Of a DNA stretch of 64,000 nt, positions 17,380-25,373 are shown in pieces. The stretch comes from Rhodobacter calidifons (GTDB taxonomy: Bacteria; Pseudomonadota; Alphaproteobacteria; Rhodobacterales; Rhodobacteraceae), in contig NZ_JAANHS010000005.1 in the NCBI RefSeq assembly GCF_011174775.1, positions 62,001 to 126,000 on the forward strand, in the 5' to 3' direction. A model generated the notes under the pieces. It made no database searches. It was not told the origin of the DNA and saw only the letters and a program-made list of their open reading frames with translations. Position numbers and translations under genes: made by a program. How positions within the stretch are numbered: the first letter of the stretch is position 1; every line of letters starts with the position of its first letter.

Positions 17380-17925
17380 ATGACGAGGCTGGCAAAGACT
17401 GTGGTGCTGGTGGGGATGATGGGCGCGGGCAAGACGGCCGTCGGCACCGCGCTTGCCCGCCAGCTTGGCGTCGAATTCCGCGACAGCGACGAAGAGATCG
17501 TCCGCGCCGCCAACCGCACCATTGCCGAGATCTTCGAACGCGACGGCGAGGCCTTCTTCCGCGCCCGCGAGACCGAGGTCATTGCCCGCCTCCTGCGCGG
17601 CACGCCCTGCATCCTGTCCACCGGCGGCGGCGCCTTCCTGTCGGGGCCGAACCGCCGGCTGATCCACGATGTCGGCGTGTCGGTCTGGCTGAAGGCGGAT
17701 CTCGACCTGTTGTGGCAGCGCGTGCGGCACAAGACGACGCGACCGCTGCTGCGCACGCCGAACCCGCGCGAGACGCTGCGCGCGCTTTACGAGGCGCGCC
17801 AGCCGTTCTATGCCCTGGCCGACATCACGGTCGAAAGCCAGCCCGACAAGACCGTGGAGGACATGGCCCGGCGGGTGCGCGAGGCGCTGAGATCGCGGCC
17901 CGATGTGCTGGAGGAGGCGACGTGA
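17380..17925 (+). CDS. aroK: Shikimate kinase
   Basis: The enzyme phosphorylates shikimate at the 3-hydroxyl with ATP, step 5 of the chorismate pathway, in the cytosol. The 181-aa protein has the P-loop GMMGAGKTAVG (residues 12-22), the shikimate-binding DSDEEI (35-40) and STGGGAFLS (about 80-88), and the lid-region arginine in TTRPLLRTPN. GGAGGG lies just before the ATG. Its stop overlaps the aroB start by 4 bases, the usual aroK-aroB arrangement. Confidence 0.95.
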   Translation: MTRLAKTVVLVGMMGAGKTAVGTALARQLGVEFRDSDEEIVRAANRTIAEIFERDGEAFFRARETEVIARLLRGTPCILSTGGGAFLSGPNRRLIHDVGVSVWLKADLDLLWQRVRHKTTRPLLRTPNPRETLRALYEARQPFYALADITVESQPDKTVEDMARRVREALRSRPDVLEEAT

Positions 17926-19043
17926 ACAGGGTTGCGGTGGATCTGGGCGACAGGTCCTACGAGGTGCGCATCGGTCCCGGCCTGATCGCGCGCGCAGGCG
18001 CCGAGATCGCGCCCCTCCTGCGCCGGCCGCGCGTGGCCATCGTCACCGAGGAAACGGTGGCCGCCCGCCATCTTCCCGCCTTGCAAGCGGCGCTCGCGGC
18101 CGAGGGCATCGCCGCCTCCGCGCTGGCGCTGCCGCCGGGCGAGGCGACGAAGAACTGGGACAACCTCGCCCGCTGCACCGAATGGCTGCTGGAGCAGAAG
18201 GTCGAACGCCGCGATCTGGTGCTGGCCTTCGGCGGCGGGGTGATCGGCGATCTGGTGGGCTTTTCCGCCGCCATCCTGCGCCGCGGCGTGCGCTTCGTGC
18301 AGCTGCCCACCACGCTTCTGGCCCAGGTGGACAGTTCGGTCGGCGGCAAGACCGGGATCAACACCGCGCAAGGCAAGAACCTGGTCGGCGCCTTCCACCA
18401 GCCCAGTCTGGTGCTGGCCGACATCGACGTCCTGTCCACGCTGCCCGATCGCGACTTCCTGTCGGGCTATGGCGAGGTGGTGAAATACGGCCTTCTGGGC
18501 GATGCCGCCTTCTTCGACTGGCTGGAACGCGAAGGCCCCGCGATCCGCGCAGGCGATGCGGCGGCCCGGCTGCGCGCGGTCACGCGCTCGGTCGAGATGA
18601 AGGCCGGGATCGTCAGCCGCGACGAGACCGAAGAGGGCGAACGCGCGCTTCTGAACCTGGGCCATACCTTCTGTCATGCGCTGGAGAAGGCGACCGGCTA
18701 TTCCGACCGCCTTCTGCACGGCGAGGGCGTGGCGATCGGCTGCGCGCTGGCCTTCCAGCTTTCGGCGCGGCTGGGCCTGTGCAGCCAGGAGGAACCCTCG
18801 CGCCTGCGGGCGCATCTGGCGGCGATGGGGATGAAGGTCGATCTGGCCGACATCCCGGGCGACCTGCCGGGGGCCGAGACGCTGATCGCGCTGATGGGGC
18901 AGGACAAGAAGGTGGTGGACGGCCGCCTGCGCTTCATCCTGGCGCGCGGGATCGGCCAGGCCTTCGTGGCCGAGGATGTCCCGGACGAGGCCGTGCGCGC
19001 CGTGCTGGACGACGCGCTTGCCGGGGCGCTTGCCGGGCGCTGA
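17922..19043 (+). CDS. aroB: 3-dehydroquinate synthase
   Basis: The NAD+- and Zn2+/Co2+-dependent enzyme converts DAHP to 3-dehydroquinate, step 2 of the shikimate pathway. The 373-aa protein shows the NAD-binding GGGVIGDLVGF, the active-site PTTLLAQVDSSVGGKTGINT, and metal ligands in LSGYGEVVKYG (Glu), LNLGHTFCHALE (His) and LLHGEGVAIG (His). The start is GTG 17922 inside the 3' end of aroK (GTGA overlap), which gives the normal family N-terminus MNRVAVDLGDRSYEV. Its stop codon directly abuts the stop of the convergent lipoprotein gene. Confidence 0.96.
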   Translation: MNRVAVDLGDRSYEVRIGPGLIARAGAEIAPLLRRPRVAIVTEETVAARHLPALQAALAAEGIAASALALPPGEATKNWDNLARCTEWLLEQKVERRDLVLAFGGGVIGDLVGFSAAILRRGVRFVQLPTTLLAQVDSSVGGKTGINTAQGKNLVGAFHQPSLVLADIDVLSTLPDRDFLSGYGEVVKYGLLGDAAFFDWLEREGPAIRAGDAAARLRAVTRSVEMKAGIVSRDETEEGERALLNLGHTFCHALEKATGYSDRLLHGEGVAIGCALAFQLSARLGLCSQEEPSRLRAHLAAMGMKVDLADIPGDLPGAETLIALMGQDKKVVDGRLRFILARGIGQAFVAEDVPDEAVRAVLDDALAGALAGR

Positions 19044-19550
19044 TCAGAACAGAAGCTTGTAGACGTTGCCGTTGGTGTCGCTGGCCTGGCCGGTGCCGCT
19101 GGCGGTGCCCGAGCCCACCACGAAGGTGCCCTGCACCCGCGTGCCGTCGTCGCAGACCGCGTAGATCTCGCCGTTGTTCACCCCGGCGACCGTCTCGCGC
19201 TTGCTGCCGACCTCGCCGCCGGTCTTCTTCAGCGTCAGCGCCAGCCCCTGCGAGTTCGACACCACCCGCGGCGTCAGCGAGGTCCAGGTGCCGGTGCACT
19301 TGCCGCGCTTCGGCAGACGGAAGCTCAGCGGACCCGAGGTGCTGTTGGTGTTCTTCGCCACCGCCCGGATCACCAGCGTCGGATCGGCCTCGGCGATCTC
19401 GCCCGACAGCGGATAAAGCTGCATCGTGCTGGTGGTATCGGCGCAGGCGGCCAAGGGCAGGATCAGGGCCAGGGCCAGGCGGCGGGTCGTCTTGCGGCTC
19501 CCGCCGGGAACGGCCGGGCGCGGGCGCGACAGGTTCGGGTCAGGGGTCAT
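19044..19550 (-). CDS. Putative lipoprotein of unknown function
   Basis: The 168-aa protein has a lipoprotein signal: a basic N-region (KTTRRLALALILPLAAC), a lipobox LAAC and the Cys at about residue 35. It should therefore be lipid-anchored in the cell envelope. The mature part contains beta-rich repeats (GTWTSLTPRVV, GEIYAVCDDGTRVQGTF) and a Gly/Thr/Ser-rich C-terminus. Two later Cys could form a disulfide. ATG 19550 gives a long N-region and a weak ribosome binding site, so a later start is possible. I do not recognise a family. Confidence 0.62.
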   Translation of the reverse strand: MTPDPNLSRPRPAVPGGSRKTTRRLALALILPLAACADTTSTMQLYPLSGEIAEADPTLVIRAVAKNTNSTSGPLSFRLPKRGKCTGTWTSLTPRVVSNSQGLALTLKKTGGEVGSKRETVAGVNNGEIYAVCDDGTRVQGTFVVGSGTASGTGQASDTNGNVYKLLF

Positions 19551-19730
19551 GGGCGGGACGTCTCTGCTCGGCCGTAAGGGGCGCACCGTCGTTCGGGCAC
19601 GGCCCCCGCGGGGCACGCGGCCGGGACAGGCGCGGTGCGACCCGCCCGACAGGCGCGTCTATGAAGCGAAACGGCCCCTCTGTCCAGTGCATTGCCCGGT
19701 CTATCACGCCGGCGCGATGCCGCTGCGCGA

Positions 19731-21383
19731 TCAGCTTGCGGCAAAGCGCAGCAAGGACCGCAGCGAGGTCAGCGCGCGCCTGCCCGGGCCTTTCAGCGGG
19801 CTCTGGCGCGGATGCCAGCCGCCGCCCGCATGGTTCAAAAGCGACTGCGGCATGTGCCGCATCAGCCCGGTGATCGTGTCGGCGATGATCTCGCTGGCCA
19901 GGGGGCCCAGACGCTCGCCCCGGCCATGGTGGCGCGCCTCGGCCAGCACGTACAGCCAGGGCGGGGTCTCGGCCAGCATGCCCAGCCCTTCCGCCAGCTC
20001 GCGCAGGCCCTGCTTGCCCGGGGCGCTTTCGGGCAGGGCGGCGCGCAGCTGATCCGCGTCCAGCGGCACCAGCCCGCAGGCCCGGGCCAGCACCTGGCCA
20101 AAGGGGATCCGACGCTGAAAGCCCCGCATCAGGTTGCGGAACAGGATCGAGCCATGCGCCGCCACTTCGGAATCGCCCATCGCGCTCAGCATCCCTTCCG
20201 CGAAGGTCAGGTCGATCTGCTCGGCCCCGCCCGGACCGGGCCCGGGTTTCGGACGCCGGGTCATCCGGTCCCAGTCGATGACCCAGTGGTCGGGCAGTTG
20301 CAGCGTCTCGGCCAGTTCCGGGTGCCCCATGTTGCCATGGGTGGTGAAGGCGAACAGGTCCTGCAACCTTGCCCCCGCGCGGTCGATGCGCCCGCCGCGG
20401 CCGAAATTGGCGTTGAAGTCGTAGGTGGCGCCGACCATCGAATGTCCGAAACGGAAGGCCGCGGTGGTGAATTCCAGCGGCACGGCGCGCGGGGCGGGCA
20501 GCTTCTGCGGGCGCTCGGCAAAGGGGGCGCGCAGGGTCAGGGGGGACAGCAGCTCTGCCAGGAAATCGTGCAGGATCAGCCAGTGGTAATGCAGCGTGAC
20601 CAGTTGCCTTGCCCTGGCGAAACAGGCGGCCCGATCCGGCGTCTCGCCCTCCAGCGCTGCCACCGCCTTGTTGTGGAACAGCAGAAGCGCCAGGTGCAGC
20701 TGGCTGACGATCAGGTTCTCGTCATTGCGCCGGTCGGCGATCAGGGGCTTTCCGTCCAGCCGCAGGATGTCGGGCGCGCCCCGGTCGTGGTGGATGCGCG
20801 CGGGGTCGCGGCCCCTGGCCCGGAAGACCTGCGCCGCTTCGGTTCGGGTCTTGCCCAGGCGGAACCGCTTGCCGTCCGGCGCATAAAGCGCCCGGATCTC
20901 CGGGTCGGCGCTGTCCGGCCCGTCGCCGTACAGGCTGTCCAGCGCCAGAGGCTCGGCCTGTTCGTTGACGAAGTTCGCCAGGATCACCGGCACCGGGGCC
21001 CGCTGCCACCTGTCCAGCCCCGGCGGAAGCCCGGTGTCGATGACCCCCATGCCCGCCGGGGGCGCGGCCAGCGTGACCACATCACCCACCGGGGCCGAGA
21101 TGTCATGGTTCACGAACTGGCCGAAATAGGTGTAGACCGGCGCCAGCCGCATCGGCAGCACCTGCGGCGCGGACAGGATGGAGCGGCTGTCCTTCTCGAA
21201 GGACTGCAAGCGCCGGAAGCTTTCGGCCGGCGTGGTGCCCTGGAAGCAGCCCACATCGGCCCGGCGGGCGAGGTCGGGGAACAGATAGCAGAAGCCGGAC
21301 TGCGACGGCCTGGCCGTCTCTCGGCGCGGCGCGGCGGCTCGGGCGGGTCCGAACAGGCTGTGCGGGGTCGAGATCGGCGGCAT
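19731..21383 (-). CDS. Animal-type heme peroxidase
   Basis: The 550-aa protein belongs to the peroxidase-cyclooxygenase superfamily (animal heme peroxidase). Visible hallmarks are the distal His93 in YFGQFVNHDIS, the catalytic Arg/Glu region RRNDENLIVSQLH (218-230) and the proximal His314 in FRFGHSMVGATYDFN. It would oxidise a donor with H2O2. No signal peptide is visible, so it is probably cytosolic or exported by an unrecognised route. It starts 21 bases after the YcaO gene on the same strand, with GAAAGG upstream, so the two should share a transcript. The pairing with YcaO suggests a modification pathway; the substrate is unknown. Confidence 0.86.
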   Translation of the reverse strand: MPPISTPHSLFGPARAAAPRRETARPSQSGFCYLFPDLARRADVGCFQGTTPAESFRRLQSFEKDSRSILSAPQVLPMRLAPVYTYFGQFVNHDISAPVGDVVTLAAPPAGMGVIDTGLPPGLDRWQRAPVPVILANFVNEQAEPLALDSLYGDGPDSADPEIRALYAPDGKRFRLGKTRTEAAQVFRARGRDPARIHHDRGAPDILRLDGKPLIADRRNDENLIVSQLHLALLLFHNKAVAALEGETPDRAACFARARQLVTLHYHWLILHDFLAELLSPLTLRAPFAERPQKLPAPRAVPLEFTTAAFRFGHSMVGATYDFNANFGRGGRIDRAGARLQDLFAFTTHGNMGHPELAETLQLPDHWVIDWDRMTRRPKPGPGPGGAEQIDLTFAEGMLSAMGDSEVAAHGSILFRNLMRGFQRRIPFGQVLARACGLVPLDADQLRAALPESAPGKQGLRELAEGLGMLAETPPWLYVLAEARHHGRGERLGPLASEIIADTITGLMRHMPQSLLNHAGGGWHPRQSPLKGPGRRALTSLRSLLRFAAS

Positions 21384-21404
21384 GGCGGCCTTTCGGCAAC
21401 GGGA

Positions 21405-22463
21405 TCAGAAGGGTTCGGGCAGGGTCGGCCGGGGCTGGTCCGGACAAAGCCGGGCATAGCGCGGGCAGTCGATCCGCCCCCGCATCGCGCAGAGACCGGG
21501 CACCAGCACCCGGACCGCAGGCAGGGGGTCGCCGGGCAGGGTCATGTCGATGCCCAGAGCCCGGTGCCCAAGCCGGTCCAGCCGTTCCAGAAGGGCAGGC
21601 ATCTCCATCGGCCGGGCCGGCCGTTCCGGCCCCGGCTGGAACTGCGGCTGCCCGATCAGCGAGGCCGCGGCCAGCCAGGCGGCCGCTTCCGGATCCCCGG
21701 CCTCGCGGGCGTGTTCCAGACTGACCTCGGTCTGCACCATTTCCGTGACCGCGGCGAGGGCGGCATCCTCCAGCACGGGCCGCGCAGCCGCGCCCATGGC
21801 GACGGTCCGCCCGTCGGGATCGGCCGAGGCGGCCACCACGACCGGCAGGCCGATGTCGCTGGTGATCTCGATCAGCCGGGTCTGCCGGGCGCGCTGGTGC
21901 AGCCACCAGTAGAGGCGCGGCTGGTGGGCGTCGATGATCTCGGTCTCCACCCGGCCGCCCGGCAGCCGGCCATGCCACCACAGGGCCAGCGCATCGCGCT
22001 CGACGCATTCCCACAGCCCCCGGGCCAGCGCGCTGTCGCGGTCCGGCCCGACCGCGCATCCTGTGGAATTGGCATCCTCGCGCAGGGGCTCGCCGAGGAT
22101 CGCCGCGCAATCCAGATAGACCTCCTGCGCCGGCACCTCGACCGTCGCCCCGCTGACCAGATCGCTTGTCGCGACCATGGCGATGCCGTCCCGGCGCGGC
22201 AGTCGGCGCAGGTCGGACAGGTGCCGCTGCGCCAGGCTCGCGCGCAGCTCCAGCGCCTCGGCACCGGCCGCCAGCATCGCCTGCTGCGGCGTCATGCCCC
22301 GTCCGGCCGGCAGCCGCGGCTTCAGCCCGGTCACCCCGTCATCCGTCGGCAGGGCGACGGCCAGGAACAGCGGCGCATCGGGTTCGTCCAGGGCGAGGAT
22401 GCGGAAATCGTCGTCCAGGGCGCGCGCCAGTTTCGCGATCAGCTCGGCCGGATTTTGCTTCAT
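21405..22463 (-). CDS. Stand-alone YcaO-domain protein
   Basis: The 352-aa protein has the YcaO ATP-using fold known from azoline- and thioamide-forming RiPP enzymes. Recognisable elements are AEALELRAS (about 68-76), DANSTGCAVG (130-139), LWECVERDALALWW (150-163, ATP/Mg-binding Glu) and AVTEMVQTE (238-246). In the last, the Arg usual after Gln is not obvious. The C-terminus is Pro-rich (QPRPTLPEPF), recalling the PxPxP tail of cyclodehydratases. No ThiF/E1-like or TfuA partner is adjacent. ATG 22463 is chosen; a TTG lies 4 codons upstream. It is the first gene of the YcaO-peroxidase operon, and its substrate is unknown. Confidence 0.85.
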   Translation of the reverse strand: MKQNPAELIAKLARALDDDFRILALDEPDAPLFLAVALPTDDGVTGLKPRLPAGRGMTPQQAMLAAGAEALELRASLAQRHLSDLRRLPRRDGIAMVATSDLVSGATVEVPAQEVYLDCAAILGEPLREDANSTGCAVGPDRDSALARGLWECVERDALALWWHGRLPGGRVETEIIDAHQPRLYWWLHQRARQTRLIEITSDIGLPVVVAASADPDGRTVAMGAAARPVLEDAALAAVTEMVQTEVSLEHAREAGDPEAAAWLAAASLIGQPQFQPGPERPARPMEMPALLERLDRLGHRALGIDMTLPGDPLPAVRVLVPGLCAMRGRIDCPRYARLCPDQPRPTLPEPF

Positions 22464-22471
22464 TCCCGCAT

Positions 22472-22500
22472 TCAAGGCAGGATGACCCGCGGGATCAAGG
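22472..22500. promoter_or_regulatory. Direct repeat in the YcaO / 126-aa divergent promoter region
   Basis: TCAAGG occurs at 22472-22477 and 22495-22500, 23 bases apart. The similarity extends outward (TCAAGGCAGGA versus TCAAGGACGGA). SARP-type regulators bind short direct repeats spaced about two helical turns apart, and such a regulator is encoded next door, so this is a candidate site. Confidence 0.25.
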
Positions 22501-22608
22501 ACGGAATCGGTCGCCGCCGGCGCATTTCACGCTGGCATCACGAACCGGCCGGATACTGGTTCCGGGCGGAAGAGCGGCAACAGCCAGGGCAAGGGGAGAG
22601 ACGGCGGA

Positions 22609-22989
22609 ATGGTGGGATTCTTCAATCTGAAAAGCAATGTGCTCGCCGATCAGGTCGATACGGGCGAGGCGATCATGCGGGTCAGCAGAAGCGTGTTCAA
22701 GGACTCGCCGAATTCGGAATGGAAGAAGTTCGAGGACGACACCCGCGGCTGGCTGCATGCGAACGGCTACCGCTATGACGGGCCGGGCGCCGGGCCGAAC
22801 GGCGAGATCCCGGACAGCGTGCAGATCGTGCCGGTCTATGACACGGCGAACCGGATGCATGTCCGCATCCCCTGGGCCGGCCTGCTGAAGAACCCGCCCG
22901 CCGTGGTGGACGAACCGACCTACGGCAATACCCAGTCGATCCGCTTCAAGGTGCTGCTCGCGCGCTATTTCATGCGGCACTGCCGCTAG
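22609..22989 (+). CDS. Orphan 126-aa protein beside the YcaO operon
   Basis: I do not recognise this protein. It has AAGGGGAGAG upstream of the ATG, so translation is likely. It is soluble and mixed alpha/beta, with a single Cys near the end (FMRHCR). It is rich in Trp, Tyr, Pro and Asn (WKKFEDDTRGWLHANGYRYD, DGPGAGPNGE, VVDEPTYGNTQ), with no signal peptide or membrane helix. It is divergent from YcaO, with 145 bases between the starts, and convergent with the BTAD regulator. It could be a partner, a carrier or an unusually large substrate of the YcaO/peroxidase pair, or an unrelated gene. It looks globular, unlike a classical precursor peptide. Confidence 0.68.
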   Translation: MVGFFNLKSNVLADQVDTGEAIMRVSRSVFKDSPNSEWKKFEDDTRGWLHANGYRYDGPGAGPNGEIPDSVQIVPVYDTANRMHVRIPWAGLLKNPPAVVDEPTYGNTQSIRFKVLLARYFMRHCR

Positions 22990-23004
22990 GGCAGGCCGCC
23001 CCGG

Positions 23005-23020
23005 GCCCGGGCGTCCGGGC
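23005..23020. terminator. GC-rich hairpin between convergent genes
   Basis: Perfect 6-bp arms (23005-23010 with 23015-23020) with a GCGT loop fill the 31-base gap between the 126-aa gene and the regulator. There is no T run, so its termination strength is uncertain. Confidence 0.4.
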
Positions 23021-25039
23021 CTAGGCGTTCTCGGCTGCCATGGCCCGGGCCAGCCGGATGCCCCTTTGCAGGGACAGGCGGCCTTCGGGCCAGTTGATCG
23101 GCAGCGTGTCCAGCACCCAGGCCTCCAGATCCTCGTCGGTCGGGGGGGTGCTGCCTTCCCACATCTGCGTCGCGATCCGGCGGAAGGTCGCATAGGCGCG
23201 GGCGGCCTCGCGCGTCTGGCCCAGATGCGCGTAAGAGGCCACCGCCCAGACGCCCAGGTCGGGAAAGCCGTCGGGGCATTTCTCGACCGTGGCGATGGTG
23301 GTCTCGTGGTCGCCGGCCATGAAGTGGATCCCGGCGAGATAGGCGATGTAATACTCGGGATAGATCGGGTTCAGCCGCAGCGCCTGCTGCGCCAGGTCCC
23401 TGGCCAGATCGACATGTCCCAGGAAGCCCAGCCCGCTGGCCGCCGCGATCAGCGTCTCGGCATCGTTCGGGTTCATGTCCACCGCCAGCCGGAAATGCGA
23501 ATTGGCCCGTTCCGGCGACCGCGCAATGGCCCAGTTCCAGGCCATGCTGATGTGGCAGCGCGGGTCATAGGGGTCCAGCGCGATCGCCTCGCGCGCATGG
23601 CGGAAGGCGGCGGCGCAGTCGGCCTTGCGGTTGGCGTAACCGGGCCGGACCATGCAGCGCGTGCTCAGCACCTGCGCGAGGCTCGCGTGGCTGCCGGCAA
23701 GGCCGGGGTCCAGCTCGATCGCCTTCAGGAACAGGGCTTCGGCCTGGGCATCCGCCTCGGCCGACCAGAGCCGCGACAGCTGATGCCCCTTCAGCCACAG
23801 GTCATAGGCCACCGGATTGCCGGGCGTGGACCGCGCATGGCGCAGCAGCGTGATGTGGTTCACCTGACTGGCCAGATGCGCCGCCACCGCCCCCGCGACC
23901 GAGGAACTGACCTCCTGCAACTCGTGCTCGGCCACCGGGTAAAGCTGGGACCAGACCTCGCTGCCGTCGCGGCAATCGATCAGCGTGACGAACAGCTTGC
24001 CCTGGCCCGTGCGCCAGTCCAGCACGCAGTCCACCGCGAAATCGGCGTCGATCACCTGGCCGACGGCGGTGAAATCGACGGCCGTCGTCGAATTGAAGCC
24101 GCTCGACGGCCAGGGGATCACGATCCAGCAGCGAAAGCGCGACAGGCAGGACTTGGCCAGAAAGGCGAACCCCTCGCCGAGATAGTCCTTGCTGTCATCG
24201 ACATAGCGGGTCAGGGGCGGGCGGATGGTGATCCGCGGCGGGCCGTTGCGCGTCAGGGGCGCTGGCGCTGCCAGGGGCGCCGCGGCGGAGCGCTGCAACG
24301 AGACCTCGCCGCTCTTGATCGCGACCAGAAGCGCATTCGTGGCCTCGCTCGGCTCGCTGTCCAGTTCTTCCGCAAGCGCCTGTTCCAGCAGCCCGTATTG
24401 CCGCAGCGCCGCCGACTGGTCGCCGCGCTGGGCGTGAAAGCGCATGATGAACTGATGCGCAAGCTCGTGGCTGGGTTCGACCCGGACCAACTCTTCGGCG
24501 ATGCGGGTGTCGGCGAAGCTGTTGGCCGCGATCAGCCTTTCCAGCTGGTCGGTCAGCGCGCCGGTCAGGATCGAGCGCAGCTGCGTCCGTTCGATCTGCA
24601 ACCAGGCCTCGAAGACCGGCGCGCTGGGCTGGGCCGGGCCGAACAGTTCGCCCTGCCAGAGCGCCGCCGCCGCCAGAAGCGCGCTCTGGTCGTGGGTCGC
24701 TGTCGCGATCAGCTCGCGGAACCGCCGCACGTCCAGATCGAACGCCGCCGACTTCAGGCCCACCGAAAAGCGGTCGGCCTCGATCACGTCCGCGTCCTGC
24801 GGGCCCAGCACTTCCTTCAGCTCGCGCAGCGCCTGGCGCAGGCTGGACCGCGCCAGCGTCTCGGGTGCCGGGTCCCACAACAGCGAGGCCAGCTGCTCGC
24901 GGTTTATCCGCTGGCCGGGGGACAGCAGCAGAAGGCCCAGCAGAAGCCGCGTCTTGCGCGTGCGGAACGCCAGGTCCTCTCCGGTCGCGATGCGCGCGAC
25001 CCGGCAGGCACCGAGAAGATCGACCTGGAAGCGGAACAT
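23021..25039 (-). CDS. SARP-like transcriptional regulator: winged helix + BTAD + TPR
   Basis: The 672-aa protein has an OmpR-type winged-helix domain at the N-terminus (FRTRKTRLLLGLLLLSPGQ, INREQLASLLWD). A bacterial transcriptional activation domain follows to about residue 240 (RVEPSHELAHQFIMRFHAQR). Next come a TolB-like stretch (VGQVIDADFAVDCVLDWRTG, DGSEVWSQLY) and several TPR repeats (AEALFLKAIELDPGLAGSHA, RHAREAIALDPYDPR). This build resembles SARP/adenylate-cyclase-like regulators that control secondary metabolism or virulence. ATG 25039 fits the family N-terminus; a TTG start at 25084 is possible. It probably controls the adjacent YcaO-peroxidase operon or its 126-aa neighbour, by position only. 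Confidence 0.83.
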   Translation of the reverse strand: MFRFQVDLLGACRVARIATGEDLAFRTRKTRLLLGLLLLSPGQRINREQLASLLWDPAPETLARSSLRQALRELKEVLGPQDADVIEADRFSVGLKSAAFDLDVRRFRELIATATHDQSALLAAAALWQGELFGPAQPSAPVFEAWLQIERTQLRSILTGALTDQLERLIAANSFADTRIAEELVRVEPSHELAHQFIMRFHAQRGDQSAALRQYGLLEQALAEELDSEPSEATNALLVAIKSGEVSLQRSAAAPLAAPAPLTRNGPPRITIRPPLTRYVDDSKDYLGEGFAFLAKSCLSRFRCWIVIPWPSSGFNSTTAVDFTAVGQVIDADFAVDCVLDWRTGQGKLFVTLIDCRDGSEVWSQLYPVAEHELQEVSSSVAGAVAAHLASQVNHITLLRHARSTPGNPVAYDLWLKGHQLSRLWSAEADAQAEALFLKAIELDPGLAGSHASLAQVLSTRCMVRPGYANRKADCAAAFRHAREAIALDPYDPRCHISMAWNWAIARSPERANSHFRLAVDMNPNDAETLIAAASGLGFLGHVDLARDLAQQALRLNPIYPEYYIAYLAGIHFMAGDHETTIATVEKCPDGFPDLGVWAVASYAHLGQTREAARAYATFRRIATQMWEGSTPPTDEDLEAWVLDTLPINWPEGRLSLQRGIRLARAMAAENA

Positions 25040-25373
25040 GCGAACTGGCCCGGGATCAGAGAGTTCAACGATGCACCGAAGCAAGGCGGCCTTTCAACAG
25101 ACCACGGCCAGGAAATCCACCAGAGTCCGGCGCTGTGGCTCTGCGGTTGCCCCGCGGCGCGGATTTGGCGCTGAGGTCGCGGGAAAATCACGCAGGCCCG
25201 GCTTGTCTGACCTTGCTCTGCACACATCGTCGCGGGGCGGGAAATGCGATTTCGAAACATGACTTCGCCAATACGCGAGATCGGGATGAAGGCCGTCCTT
25301 GCCATGTCGCCTGTGCCGCCGAGGTGCGGACGACCCTGGGCCTGCCTGCGAACTAGGTCGCCCCGGCCGCGCC
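25040..25373. other. Non-coding stretch upstream of the BTAD regulator (334 bases)
   Basis: No convincing gene was found on either strand. It holds a small perfect hairpin, GAAAT (25241-25245) and ATTTC (25249-25253) around GCG, next to TTTCGAAA. The promoter of the regulator must lie here, but I cannot assign -35 and -10 elements with confidence. Confidence 0.5.

Noticed and set aside
22464-22608. A short RiPP precursor peptide between YcaO and the 126-aa gene
   Set aside because: The only short frame there (from ATG 22482) lacks a ribosome binding site and runs on through the 126-aa gene in another frame with a highly basic product; no Cys/Ser/Thr-rich core is seen.
19692-22778. A 1028-codon open frame opposite the peroxidase and YcaO genes
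   Set aside because: It is antisense to two genes with conserved active sites, and the protein is rich in Arg, Gln and Gly with no domain.
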